Source: Marinimicrobium sp. C6131
GTDB lineage: Bacteria; Pseudomonadota; Gammaproteobacteria; Pseudomonadales; Cellvibrionaceae
NCBI RefSeq assembly: GCF_026153455.1
Contig: NZ_CP110629.1
Location: 4,143,652 to 4,207,651 of the forward strand
Direction: 5' to 3'
DNA: 64,000 nucleotides
Positions within the stretch are counted from its first letter, which is position 1, and each line of letters opens with the position of its first letter. Positions 17,665 to 26,197 of this stretch are shown here, one piece after another. The position numbers and the translations under genes were made by a program. The notes beneath the pieces are model-generated. The model saw only the letters and a program-made list of their open reading frames with translations. It ran no database searches and had not been told where the DNA came from.

Positions 17665-18837
17665 TCAATCCGTCCGCTCTTCGGGATTTTTTGGGCGACA
17701 CAGGCTCTGAAAGGTTTTGGGCGGACAACCGTATTCCTCTTTGAACAGCTTGTTGAAATAGGAGACGTTGTTATAACCCACGCAATAGGCTACCTGGGAA
17801 ATATTGGCACCGGGGTTTTCCGATAACAGGCGTGCCGCTTCGGTCAGGCGCAGTCGTTTCAGGTAAGCCGTGAACGTCAGCCCCAGCTCTTCTTTCAGAA
17901 TTTCATTGATCTTGGTGCGATTGATACCGAGCATCGCCGCAGTGGAGTCCAGGGTCAATTCAGAATTGGCATACTCCGTGGCGATATGACGCAGAAGTGC
18001 ACTTTTGTCTTTGTCTTTCTGAGGCTCTATGGACAACTTTTTGTAGGCAATCAGCGGCTGATCCCGTTTGATTTTTTCTCTCAGGACGGCGGTTTTTACT
18101 GTGATGTAGGCGCGCGTCGCCCAGGCCAGAAACAGCGCCCACAGAGTCAGGCTGACACCCACACCAGCATACAGATACCCGGGGCGACTGCCGATCAGGT
18201 TCAACTCGGCAATACGGACTTGGGACAGCGTATCCACAGGACTTTGCAGGGAGTTGATAAATGCCAATCCCATGGTTTTGTCCTGGCGGTAGTCTCGCTC
18301 GCTCAGTTCAAGCCCATAGCGATCCAGCCACCAGTAGGGCGTGATCAACTCTTTCAGCTCAAGCGTGATGGTTTCCCAGCGGTTGTCGCAGGAAAACGCG
18401 GTGGACGACACCCGTCGGGTATCTGGATGAAGCGGGTCTGTGACCTGATCGTCGTAGCTGAACAACGCAAACAACAATACATTGCGCGGCGCGCACAATA
18501 CCCGGAACGAGACGCTGTGATAACCCGTCAGGTCCACCATCTGGTGGGCCTGCTCCGGTTTGATGAAGTACAGGGAGAAGTGGGTATAAGGAAACGACGC
18601 CTCAGCGTCCAGCATGAATTCGTAATCAAGGGTGCCGGCCTTGCTCTTGATCGACAGCCAGGTATCGGCGGTTGGCGTCGAGGGCTCAATCGCGGGCGCC
18701 CAGAGATACCCGTTATCCTCTGGCGGGAATAGCGAGGTGCTCAGTTGCGACTTGGCATAACCGCTATAGACAATCGTCGCAGTGGCGGCGAGCAGCATCA
18801 GAAATACCGCCGCCGATCGCCGGTAAAACGTCAGCAT
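17665..18837 (-). CDS. Membrane-anchored AraC-family transcriptional regulator
   Basis: A 390-residue protein with a membrane helix near residues 8-25, a probable periplasmic sensor part (about 30-220), a second hydrophobic helix near 225-248 (YLYAGVGVSLTLWALFLAW) and a C-terminal AraC double helix-turn-helix (about 285-385) containing LTLDSTAAMLGINRTKIN and ISQVAYCVGYNNVSYFNKLFK. This layout implies direct sensing of a periplasmic signal and DNA binding from the membrane. It lies directly upstream of, and on the same strand as, the GH43-GH10 gene, so control of xylanase expression is the natural inference. Confidence 0.85.
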   Translation of the reverse strand: MLTFYRRSAAVFLMLLAATATIVYSGYAKSQLSTSLFPPEDNGYLWAPAIEPSTPTADTWLSIKSKAGTLDYEFMLDAEASFPYTHFSLYFIKPEQAHQMVDLTGYHSVSFRVLCAPRNVLLFALFSYDDQVTDPLHPDTRRVSSTAFSCDNRWETITLELKELITPYWWLDRYGLELSERDYRQDKTMGLAFINSLQSPVDTLSQVRIAELNLIGSRPGYLYAGVGVSLTLWALFLAWATRAYITVKTAVLREKIKRDQPLIAYKKLSIEPQKDKDKSALLRHIATEYANSELTLDSTAAMLGINRTKINEILKEELGLTFTAYLKRLRLTEAARLLSENPGANISQVAYCVGYNNVSYFNKLFKEEYGCPPKTFQSLCRPKNPEERTD

Positions 18838-18899
18838 GGTTGAGGCATTTTTATGGGTTTATCGTTAAAATCTGGTCTATTGTACTATAAATTGTCGGC

Positions 18900-19121
18900 C
18901 TATTGCTCGTCCTCAATCATTTCCCGCTGCCGGCGGTACTCCTCGTACTCCCCGGTAATCTGGGACAGACAACGCTCCCGCTGCCCATGGGGCATCTGAT
19001 TGCATTCGTTGATCTGCCCCTGGCGAATGCCCTCATACACGCCGCGCTCGGTGAACGTACACCCTGTAACGCCTGAGGCAAGCGCCAGAAGCGCGGCATA
19101 TCCTGTCAGTCGGATTGGCAT
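18900..19121 (-). CDS. Small lipoprotein
   Basis: A 73-residue protein with a hydrophobic leader ending in a lipobox (GVTGC, cysteine at residue 21). The mature part is short and charged (CNQMPHGQRERCLSQ, EEYRRQREMIEDEQ), with two more cysteines. The ATG overlaps the upstream regulator stop as TAATG, so it is translationally coupled to the GlxA-type gene. It resembles small entericidin-like or YgdI-type lipoproteins only in form; function is unknown. Confidence 0.65.
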   Translation of the reverse strand: MPIRLTGYAALLALASGVTGCTFTERGVYEGIRQGQINECNQMPHGQRERCLSQITGEYEEYRRQREMIEDEQ

Positions 19122-20206
19122 TATTTGCCTCCTTTTGATTCTCTGATGCCGGAGTCGGCCAGTGCCGCGGAACCGGGTTGATGGTGCGCTTCGAGCGCCC
19201 GTCTCAGCGCCCCGAAACGACGGCGGTATTGGGTCGGGGTCAAGCCGACCTCGCGGCGAAACAGTCGGGAGAAAAAGCTCATGTCTTCATAACCCACCTC
19301 GCCGGCAATACACTCCACTGATACGTCACTGGATTCCAGCCAGTGTTTGGCTTCCTCCAGGCGCAGAGTATGCACATACTGTATGGGGGTCAGTCCAGTG
19401 GCCTTGCGGAACCGCCGCTTGAAGCTGCGCTCCGACAAGCCGCTGAGCCGCAGCATGGCGGCTACCGGCGAGCGGGAGTCGTAGTGCTCACCCACCCATA
19501 CCTGGCACTCTCCGATGATAGAGTCCTCCGCCTGTCTGGTGCGGGAGAGCACGGCATAAGGTTGCTGGCCCGCGCTGTGCCAGTCGATCAGGTAGATTTT
19601 GGCCACCTCCTGAGCGTAGCGAAGGCCGGTGCTGCGGGCAATCAGGTACAGGGCCAGGTCCTGCCATGAGGTGCCGCCACCGGCCATCACCAAACGGTGT
19701 TCATCACCACTGACGACCAGCGCCCGGTCCGGGTGCACACGAACCGATGGGTACTGTCGGCTCAGGGCCTCGCAATAGCCCCAGTGCGTAGTGGCGTCCC
19801 GGCCGTCCAGCAGACCGGCTTCGGCCAACAGCAGGGTGCCGGAGCAAGCGGCGGCGATCACCGCACCTGCATCATAACAGGCCCGCAGCCAGTGAACTTC
19901 CCGTTCATACCGGCCTGCGAGAGGTTCGTCCGGCGATAGAAAAATATCCGGTAGGCACACAATATCCGGCAGTGGCAACGACTCCAGCGTGCCGGTGACT
20001 TCGACCTTCACGCCATTGGCAATGGTCAGAGAGCCGAGGGTCCGGCCTACCAGGCGAGGCGAGAAGAGCGATTCTCCCGGTACCCCTTTTTGCAATAGAT
20101 GCCAGTCCCGCTGCACTGATTTGAACAGGTCGTACATCCCGAAGAGGGTGGAGGAGGTTGATTCCGGTGTCACCAGCAAGGCGACCGTCAACTCAGGCGA
20201 TTTCAT
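19121..20206 (-). CDS. GlxA-family transcriptional regulator (DJ-1/PfpI-like domain plus AraC HTH)
   Basis: A 361-residue regulator. The N-terminal 210 residues form a class I glutamine-amidotransferase-like / DJ-1 domain with the nucleophile-elbow cysteine in IAAACSGTLLLAEAGLL and the downstream ATTHW. The C-terminal AraC HTH includes LSERSFKRRFRKATGLTPIQYV and CIAGEVGYEDMSFFSRLFRRE. Family members are usually cytoplasmic activators of adjacent catabolic genes. It is divergent from a methyltransferase gene 110 bases away, which is its likely target, and is coupled to the small lipoprotein downstream. Confidence 0.88.
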   Translation of the reverse strand: MKSPELTVALLVTPESTSSTLFGMYDLFKSVQRDWHLLQKGVPGESLFSPRLVGRTLGSLTIANGVKVEVTGTLESLPLPDIVCLPDIFLSPDEPLAGRYEREVHWLRACYDAGAVIAAACSGTLLLAEAGLLDGRDATTHWGYCEALSRQYPSVRVHPDRALVVSGDEHRLVMAGGGTSWQDLALYLIARSTGLRYAQEVAKIYLIDWHSAGQQPYAVLSRTRQAEDSIIGECQVWVGEHYDSRSPVAAMLRLSGLSERSFKRRFRKATGLTPIQYVHTLRLEEAKHWLESSDVSVECIAGEVGYEDMSFFSRLFRREVGLTPTQYRRRFGALRRALEAHHQPGSAALADSGIRESKGGK

Positions 20207-20315
20207 AAGCTTGCCATCTGGCAGAAACGAACAAACCGGGTGGTTTTTGACTTTAGCACCCGATCCGCCAGGGGGCTAGTCTGGAGGCTCTTTCAATACA
20301 TCGCAGGAACCTGTT

Positions 20316-21410
20316 ATGAATACCGTAATGCAACCCGCCTTAATGAACTTTAACGAAGAACTGTTTGCTGACAGCGAGGCGCGCCTGGTCAATGCGCTAA
20401 ACGACAGCGGCATGCTGTTGATGGTTTCCATTGGCCACCGGCTCGGATTGTTCAATGCGCTACAGGGCGCCGAGCCGATGACCAGTGTTGAGCTGGCAGA
20501 CAAGACCGGGCTCCAGGAAAGGTACATTCGAGAGTGGTTGGGCTCGCTGGTGGCGGGTCGTGTAATAAAAACCGATCCCGCTCGCGGTACCTACTGGTTG
20601 CCCGCCGAGTGGGCGGCACTGTTGTCGGACGGCGCGGATGTCAACATGGCGGTATACGCCCAGTTCATGCCCCTGTTGGGCAAGGTGGAAGATGACATCA
20701 TCCACTGCTTTCGGGAAGGCGGCGGCGTACCGTACGAACGTTATGATCGCTTTCATGAAGTCATGGCGGAGGATAGTAGCCAGACGGTGCTTGCGGCTCT
20801 GTTCGACGCCATATTGCCTCTGGTTGACGGCATTGAGGCCCGGCTGAGCAACGGCATACGGGTACTGGATCTTGGCTGTGGTCGGGGCAAAGCCCTGATG
20901 AAGCTGGCCCAGCGTTATCCGAAGAGCCGGTTCACCGGTTATGACCTGTCGGAAGAGGCCATCGCCTGGGCGCGCGCAGAAGCCCAGAACCTGCGGCTTA
21001 CCAACGTGACCTTTGAGGTGCGTGACCTCACCGATTTTGATCAGACTGGCCCTCGGACAGCGTTCGAGTTCATTACCACCTTCGACGCCATACACGACCA
21101 GGCCAAGCCCCTGAACGTGCTCACTGGTATTCGTCGAGCGCTGACCGAGGACGGCGTGTATCTGGCGCAGGACATTCGCGGCACCAGCCATCATCACAGT
21201 GATGCTGAGCACCCACTGGGGGCCTTCCTCTATGCCGTTTCCTGTATGCACTGCATGACCGTCTCCCTTGCTCAGGGCGGTGAGGGACTCGGCACCATGT
21301 GGGGCCGTGAGCGTGCGCTGGATTATATGAATCGTGCGGGGTTCGGAACCGTCATGGTTCACGAGCTGGAACACGATATTCAGAACGACTATTTTGTCTG
21401 CACCCCCTGA
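20316..21410 (+). CDS. Class I SAM-dependent methyltransferase with N-terminal winged helix
   Basis: A 364-residue protein. Residues about 25-110 resemble the winged-helix dimerisation domain of O-methyltransferase-like enzymes (LGLFNALQG, ELADKTGLQERYIREWL). The Rossmann domain follows with motif I VLDLGCGRGKAL near residue 187, an acidic residue at GYDLSEEAI and motif III-like DGVYLAQDI. The late HHHSD and SCMHCMTVSL segments occur in a widespread group of uncharacterised methyltransferases. Divergent from the GlxA-type regulator, which probably controls it. Substrate unknown. Confidence 0.8.
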   Translation: MNTVMQPALMNFNEELFADSEARLVNALNDSGMLLMVSIGHRLGLFNALQGAEPMTSVELADKTGLQERYIREWLGSLVAGRVIKTDPARGTYWLPAEWAALLSDGADVNMAVYAQFMPLLGKVEDDIIHCFREGGGVPYERYDRFHEVMAEDSSQTVLAALFDAILPLVDGIEARLSNGIRVLDLGCGRGKALMKLAQRYPKSRFTGYDLSEEAIAWARAEAQNLRLTNVTFEVRDLTDFDQTGPRTAFEFITTFDAIHDQAKPLNVLTGIRRALTEDGVYLAQDIRGTSHHHSDAEHPLGAFLYAVSCMHCMTVSLAQGGEGLGTMWGRERALDYMNRAGFGTVMVHELEHDIQNDYFVCTP

Positions 21411-21537
21411 CGGTGGAGGCGGACGCGCCCGGGCATTCTCTATCGTCAGTATGGATGGCTTTGTTGAGAGCCCGGGTTGCGGTTTTATGCCACCCTAACG
21501 GCAGCCAGGAGAGGGAAGGCATTGAGCCATAATGTTT

Positions 21538-21942
21538 TCAGGTCCCACATTTTTCCAGCAATGTTTTGAGTGTCGCCAAATCCCGCTCCACCGCCGCTCG
21601 GTCAGCGGCAAACTGTTCGTCGCTCATTCCTGGCTGACGAAACAGGGTAAAGATGAATTCGCTGCCCGAGCCGTTGGCCACCACCCGCATCGGATTGTGC
21701 ACCACTGTGCCGTCTTCCAGCACGACATCATGGTCCATGACGCCAAACGCATTGGGTGCCGCAAAGGTCACCCAGGCTTCGCCAAAGGGTGCCTTTACCC
21801 GCCAACGGTTGCCTTCCCGAGAGACCCTGGATTGCGCCAGCCCCGCCGCCCACTGGGGGAGATTCTCGGGGTTGGCGGCGAACGCGTAGGCTTTTTCAGG
21901 CGTGCACTCAATGGTGGTGCTGATATGGATGACGGCGGTCAT
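21538..21942 (-). CDS. SRPBCC-family small-molecule-binding protein
   Basis: A 134-residue protein with the START/Bet v1-like pattern: an N-terminal strand (VIHISTTIECTPEKAYAFAANPENLPQWA), a run of beta strands and a long C-terminal helix (DRDLATLKTLLEK-like). The family binds hydrophobic ligands or acts as polyketide cyclase/AHSA1-like proteins. No membrane or export signal is visible. It stands alone between the methyltransferase and a PKD-domain protein, and no partner suggests a ligand. Confidence 0.75.
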   Translation of the reverse strand: MTAVIHISTTIECTPEKAYAFAANPENLPQWAAGLAQSRVSREGNRWRVKAPFGEAWVTFAAPNAFGVMDHDVVLEDGTVVHNPMRVVANGSGSEFIFTLFRQPGMSDEQFAADRAAVERDLATLKTLLEKCGT

Positions 21943-22151
21943 GGTCGGTCTCTCTGGTTGATATTCAATGGTTACAACTCACCGGTTTTTCACCGGCATT
22001 GTGCATCATTCACTGGTATCGAGTACAACGTGATGACCCGGCGTGGTTTCTGTGGAGCTCGTCACGCTATGACGTCACGTTTTTAACTAGCATTGACGGG
22101 AGTTGTCGTGCGTTCTGGCCCGCCCGTCACCTTCCTCTGGAGGAATGCGCC

Positions 22152-22535
22152 ATGCCAATAATAGTCCGTCTGTGTTTTTGTCTGTTGGCCGTGCCAGCCC
22201 TGGCTATTGCCGATTCGCCCCAGGGCGACAACAGTGTGTCGGCTGATCATTTCGATTGTCTGATCAATCCGGCCGTCAGCGGGTTGGTGTCGTGTTTGCC
22301 GCCCGAAGATCCCACCGCTCAAGGCTTTCGCTGGGAGATGGGGGACGGTGCTGTATATACCAGTGATGGCGCTGAACCTTATATCTATCACACCTATGCT
22401 GAACCGGGTGAATATACCGTAACTCTGACAATCAACCGAGGCGGGTCCAGTGCCCATGCACAGAGTGTGCTGTCGATACCGCAAGCGACGGACGACGAAA
22501 CCTCACGCCAGCTCGCCAGAGGCCACCTCCGGTAA
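22152..22535 (+). CDS. Small secreted PKD-domain protein
   Basis: A 127-residue protein with a signal peptide (about residues 1-19, ending ALAIA) and one PKD-like fold: FRWEMGDGAVYTSDGAEPYIYHTYAEPGEYTVTL is the classic WxxGDG...HxYxxPGxYxVxL pattern, here at about 58-92. The ATG at 22152 has GGAGGA at 22138-22143; the frame is open further upstream but without a ribosome site. Its last 33 bases overlap the end of the DinB-type gene on the other strand. A periplasmic or extracellular binding role is inferred. Confidence 0.65.
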   Translation: MPIIVRLCFCLLAVPALAIADSPQGDNSVSADHFDCLINPAVSGLVSCLPPEDPTAQGFRWEMGDGAVYTSDGAEPYIYHTYAEPGEYTVTLTINRGGSSAHAQSVLSIPQATDDETSRQLARGHLR

Positions 22536-23018
22536 ACGGATCAGATCAGTGACACCCATATCGTGCCCTGCCTGGTTCAGTAAGGTGGTGATCTGGCCCC
22601 GGTGGTGCGTCTGGTGGTTGAACAGATGGGCCACCACAACCCATAGAGGATAAGTGGTCGAGGTTGTGGCGCCAGCTCGGGTGTAGATAAGCGGAGTGGC
22701 CAGCGCGTCTTCTGTGAGGTTGCCCGCCCAACTGGCAATGGCATTGTCGGTGGTCCGGCGTTCCTCCAGTAACTGGGCAAAGTCGCTATACAGCTCCTGG
22801 TCGAGGCTGTTGAAGGCGAAGGGCTCCCCGGTAAACCGCCCCAACCATACCCGGTCAGCCAGTAGTATATGGTTCAGGGTACCGTGAATGGAGCGAAAGA
22901 AGGCGCCCCGGTCGGCTTTGCGCTCTTCATCTGACAGATCCCCACAGGTTTCATACAGGCGCTCGTTCATCCATCGGTTGTAAGCGCTCATGGTGCGGGC
23001 GTATTCTACAGAGATCAT
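22503..23018 (-). CDS. DinB family protein
   Basis: A 171-residue four-helix-bundle protein of the DinB/YfiT metal-binding group. The three histidine ligands are visible as HGTLNHILLADRVWL (about residue 51) and the HLFNHQTHHRGQ motif (about 136-143). Such proteins act as thiol-dependent transferases or damage-induced proteins of unknown substrate. A GAGGA site lies before the ATG. It is convergent with, and overlaps by 33 bases, the PKD-domain gene. Confidence 0.82.
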   Translation of the reverse strand: MISVEYARTMSAYNRWMNERLYETCGDLSDEERKADRGAFFRSIHGTLNHILLADRVWLGRFTGEPFAFNSLDQELYSDFAQLLEERRTTDNAIASWAGNLTEDALATPLIYTRAGATTSTTYPLWVVVAHLFNHQTHHRGQITTLLNQAGHDMGVTDLIRLPEVASGELA

Positions 23019-23085
23019 ATCGGGGTTCCTCTTGGAGTTGTTCGTTGAAAGCTGCCCTATCGCTCCAGAAACCGTACCAGACCGC

Positions 23086-23877
23086 CTAAACGGAAGCTTG
23101 CGGTTGGATTCGTTCTTCGTCCCTCAGCGTCAAGACCTCATATCCATCGGCCGTCACCGCGATCGTATGTTCCCACTGGGCGGATAACTTCTTGTCCGCC
23201 GTCACCACGGTCCAGCCATCGCGTCTGGTTTTTACTTTCGCCTTGCCCTGATTGATCATGGGCTCAATAGTGAATGTCATGCCTTCCTTCAAAACCAGAC
23301 CTTTGCCGGGAACGCCAAAATGCAGTACCTGTGGGCCTTCATGCATTTCCCGACCGATGCCATGGCCGCAGTAGTCTCGGACCACGGAATATCCCTTGTT
23401 CCGTGCATGCTGTTGAATGGCATGGCCAACATCACCCAGTGTCGCACCAGGCTTGACCGCCTGAATGCCTTTCCACATGGCCTGGTAGGTTTCATCCACC
23501 AGCCGTCTGGCGACGGGAGAGACGTCACCAATCAGGTACATCTTGCTGGAATCCGCGATATAGCCGTTCTTCTCCAGCGTGATATCGACGTTGACGATAT
23601 CCCCGGATTTCAGCTTGTGTGTTTCCGATGGCATGCCATGGCAAACGACCTGATTCACCGATGTATTGAGCACATACGGAAAGCCGTACTGGCCTTTGCT
23701 GGCCGGCCGGGCATTCAGCTTATCCACAATAAACGCTTCAGCCAGGTTGTTGATCTCCATGGTGGATAGGCCCTCCCTGACCAGCGGATCCAGGTAGGCG
23801 AACACGGAAGCCAGCAGGCGTCCGGACTCGCGCATCAGGGCGAGTTCCTCTGCGGACTTGAGGTGAACATCACTCAC
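23086..23877 (-). CDS. map: Methionine aminopeptidase type I
   Basis: A 263-residue metallopeptidase that removes the initiator methionine. The metal ligands are seen as NVDITLEKNGYIADSS (two Asp), GHGIGREMHEGP (His and surrounding), FTIEPMI (Glu) and WEHTIAV (Glu). It starts with GTG and overlaps the upstream ParD-like gene by eight bases, giving translational coupling. A second map near rpsB is usual in gammaproteobacteria, so this may be an accessory copy. Confidence 0.92.
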   Translation of the reverse strand: MSDVHLKSAEELALMRESGRLLASVFAYLDPLVREGLSTMEINNLAEAFIVDKLNARPASKGQYGFPYVLNTSVNQVVCHGMPSETHKLKSGDIVNVDITLEKNGYIADSSKMYLIGDVSPVARRLVDETYQAMWKGIQAVKPGATLGDVGHAIQQHARNKGYSVVRDYCGHGIGREMHEGPQVLHFGVPGKGLVLKEGMTFTIEPMINQGKAKVKTRRDGWTVVTADKKLSAQWEHTIAVTADGYEVLTLRDEERIQPQASV

Positions 23878-24076
23878 GGGCGAGCCCTTTCAGCTCCACC
23901 TTGGCGTTTTGCAGCTCAGAACGCATGAGGTCCGTAAACGTCATTCCAGGATTGGTTTCCGCCAGCATTCCCACCTTGATCCAGAACTCTGCTTGCGCAT
24001 TGATCGACCGCACCATCGCGGAACTCGCTTTGCGGATCTCTTCGTGCAACTCATCGTTGATTTTGACAATACCCAT
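23870..24076 (-). CDS. ParD-like antitoxin-family protein coupled to map
   Basis: A 68-residue protein (MGIVKINDELHEEIRKAS start) that matches the ParD-like family usually found immediately upstream of a map gene rather than beside a ParE toxin. The N-terminal part is ribbon-helix-helix-like (VKINDELHEEIRKASSAM) and the rest is helical. The ATG at 24076 has GAGGG four bases upstream; the open frame extends further but without a site. The eight-base overlap with map indicates co-translation. No toxin gene is adjacent. Confidence 0.75.
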   Translation of the reverse strand: MGIVKINDELHEEIRKASSAMVRSINAQAEFWIKVGMLAETNPGMTFTDLMRSELQNAKVELKGLARE

Positions 24077-24197
24077 AACACCCTCGTTATACGAAATATA
24101 TATGAATCGTATATTACTGTGGCGGACTTGGCAACGCTGAGCACCGGGACGGTTACTGGGGGTCACTGGTTCCTGCTACGGTAAAAGCGTCCGGTTT

Positions 24198-24644
24198 TCA
24201 GGAAAAGATGACTTGCTTGATGACGGTATCATTGCGCATATTGATCAACTTAAAGCCCGGTATCCCTTTCAGCTTGTCGACTACCTGGCTGCCCTGGTTG
24301 GGTTGCGCAAGCATGACCGTTCGGCCGAGTCGTTCAATAGAATAATCGTTCAGATACTGGCGCAGAACAATCGCGCCCAATGAGTGGGTCACAAAATGTA
24401 CCTCCCCCTTGGCGGTACATTTGTCCAGCGCAAGTGGTATCTCGCTTGACGCCAACTGTTGTATTTTTTTGTGGCGTGAAGGGTATGGGTGATTCATGAC
24501 CGAATACCCTTGGCGAGTCAATTCGTCGTCCAACTTGTCCATTGACGCGCTGGCGCGCGCCAGTCCGTGCAACAAGATGACGCAGTCGTTTGCGCCTGCA
24601 TTGGCGCAGGATGCAATCAATATCCCCACGAACAGGCGACGCAT
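24198..24644 (-). pseudogene. Alpha/beta hydrolase with internal deletion of the catalytic C-terminal part
   Basis: A 148-residue product with a signal peptide (about 1-18), the oxyanion segment CVILLHGLARASASM, the nucleophile elbow VTHSLGAIVLRQYL and MLAQPNQGSQVVDKLKGIPGF. Full-length relatives are about 210 residues and continue with a glycine-rich segment carrying the catalytic Asp and His before ending in a helix like MRNDxVIxQxIxF. Here the sequence jumps from GFKLIN directly to MRNDTVIKQVIFS, so the region with Asp and His appears to have been lost in frame. It is probably inactive as a hydrolase, though still an intact reading frame. Confidence 0.55.
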
Positions 24645-24697
24645 TAGCGTGCCATTCTATGGTCAGATGCTTTCAATTGAATTTCCCCGTTAAGGTT

Positions 24698-25849
24698 CTA
24701 ATCTTCTACCAAGCGATACATCTCAGAGGCGGCCAGCAGGAAAGCGCCCACGCCAAAGTTGGCGGTGGATTCGGCGTCGACAACCTGACCGGGAATGGCT
24801 CGCTCACCAATGGGTTGGATATAGCCGATCTTGCCGCTCTCTTGCAGCGAGGTCTCGGTCAAGTAGTGCCACGCGTTCAGGGCGACGGGCAAGTAAACGT
24901 CGCGATCGAGTAGGCCATTGTTGATGCCCCACAGGTAGCCGTAGGTAAAAAAGGCGGTGCCGCTGGTTTCATAGCCGGGAGCGTGTTCCGGGTCGAGCAG
25001 GCTGCGCGTCCAGTAGCCACCGGGCTGCTGCGCATCGGCCAGGGTGGTGGCCATTTTCTGATAATCCGCCAGGTATTCATCCCGATGCCTATGGTCCTCG
25101 GGCAGATCCGCCAGCACCTTGGACAAGCCGGCAAAGACCCAGCCGTCCCCCCGGGCCCAGAAATCCTTTTGGCCATTCAGACTTTTATGCTCAGGATAAA
25201 CGTATTTGGCATCGCGAAAGAACAGGCCGGTCTTCTCGTCGTACATGATGCGTTTGGCATAGGAGTAGTATTCGTGGAGCTTCTCCAGATAGAGTTCGTC
25301 CCCCGTTACCTGGTAGAGCTTGGTCATGACCGGCATCACCATATACAGGCCGTCGGCCCACCACCAGTAGTCCGAGGCATCGGTGGCCATCTGGTATTCC
25401 ATCACTTCCAGCGCCCGCGCAATTTTCTCGCGATCACCCGTGATTTCGTACAGGTCGATATAGGTCTGAAAGCAGATCTGCCAATCACCGAAGAGCACAA
25501 ACTCGTCGGTTTCGCCGTAGCTGTATTTCCACTCTGAAGGCTGGTTTGATTTGGCGCCCATCCACTCGTTCCGCTCGCCCCAGCGCAGTGAATAATCAAG
25601 GTAGTCCTGGTCGCCCGTTACGAAATAGGCTTCCATGTTGCCGGTGTGGTAAGCCGCGTGTTCCCAGAAGGCCCAGCCGGGCTCCGGATACTCTGACTGC
25701 CAGTAATCATTGGCACGGGTAAGCTGTTCCAGCACGACCTCGGCGTCCGGTAGAGCATGGGTAGACTGGTTGCTGCCGGTCGAGCAAGCGTTAAGGAAAA
25801 ATAGTACGACGAGTACAATCAGTCGATTGCGATGAAGGAGTGTGTTCAT
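24698..25849 (-). CDS. GH105 (GH88-like) unsaturated glucuronyl/rhamnogalacturonyl hydrolase, lipoprotein
   Basis: A 383-residue (alpha/alpha)6-barrel hydrolase. It has a lipobox (FFLNAC) so is probably anchored in the outer membrane or periplasm. Family sequence includes WAFWEHAAYHTGN, WWWADGLYMVMPVMTKL (with the conserved Asp), FWARGDGWVFAGLSKVL and YETSGTAFFTYGYLWGI. It would cleave unsaturated uronic acids from lyase products of pectin, ulvan or similar. No lyase lies next to it. The ATG at 25849 was chosen because the lipoprotein signal follows; its ribosome site is weak and an in-frame start at 25873 is possible. Confidence 0.85.
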   Translation of the reverse strand: MNTLLHRNRLIVLVVLFFLNACSTGSNQSTHALPDAEVVLEQLTRANDYWQSEYPEPGWAFWEHAAYHTGNMEAYFVTGDQDYLDYSLRWGERNEWMGAKSNQPSEWKYSYGETDEFVLFGDWQICFQTYIDLYEITGDREKIARALEVMEYQMATDASDYWWWADGLYMVMPVMTKLYQVTGDELYLEKLHEYYSYAKRIMYDEKTGLFFRDAKYVYPEHKSLNGQKDFWARGDGWVFAGLSKVLADLPEDHRHRDEYLADYQKMATTLADAQQPGGYWTRSLLDPEHAPGYETSGTAFFTYGYLWGINNGLLDRDVYLPVALNAWHYLTETSLQESGKIGYIQPIGERAIPGQVVDAESTANFGVGAFLLAASEMYRLVED

Positions 25850-25938
25850 GCGATATCCATTCTGGTTGATCAATGGTTGTAATGTTTGATTGTATTGGTT
25901 ACGCTTACTTTAATTGTAATACAAAAAGGATGCAAATA

Positions 25939-26112
25939 ATGATTGGTACACCTAGTGCGCTCGCCATCGTCGCTCTGCTGATTAAGTTGGGTTTAATCGT
26001 AGGGCTTGCTGTTGCCGTAATAATGGCAGTGCGAGCTTTGCGTAAAAGCGCTCGTGGGCAGGCAAGAATTGCGGATCGGCTAGGGGAAATCCAGCGCGAA
26101 CTGAAGAGATAG
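25939..26112 (+). CDS. Small single-pass membrane protein
   Basis: A 57-residue protein with one strong hydrophobic helix (about residues 7-32, ALAIVALLIKLGLIVGLAVA) and a basic amphipathic tail (ALRKSARGQARIADRLGEIQRELKR). AAGGA at 25926-25930 lies eight bases before this ATG, which decides the start over two earlier in-frame ATGs. No family is recognised. Divergent from the GH105 gene. Confidence 0.5.
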   Translation: MIGTPSALAIVALLIKLGLIVGLAVAVIMAVRALRKSARGQARIADRLGEIQRELKR

Positions 26113-26197
26113 CTACTTCCCTTCAGATCGTCCGCTTGAACAACGCTATAACGCTATATTGGCTTGAAGAATGTTGACTGGCAAAAGTAATAATTAC

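Noticed and set aside
21420..21537. GCCCGGG repeats between the methyltransferase and SRPBCC genes
   Set aside because: The match is short, self-complementary and GC-rich, so it is likely chance or part of a weak terminator.
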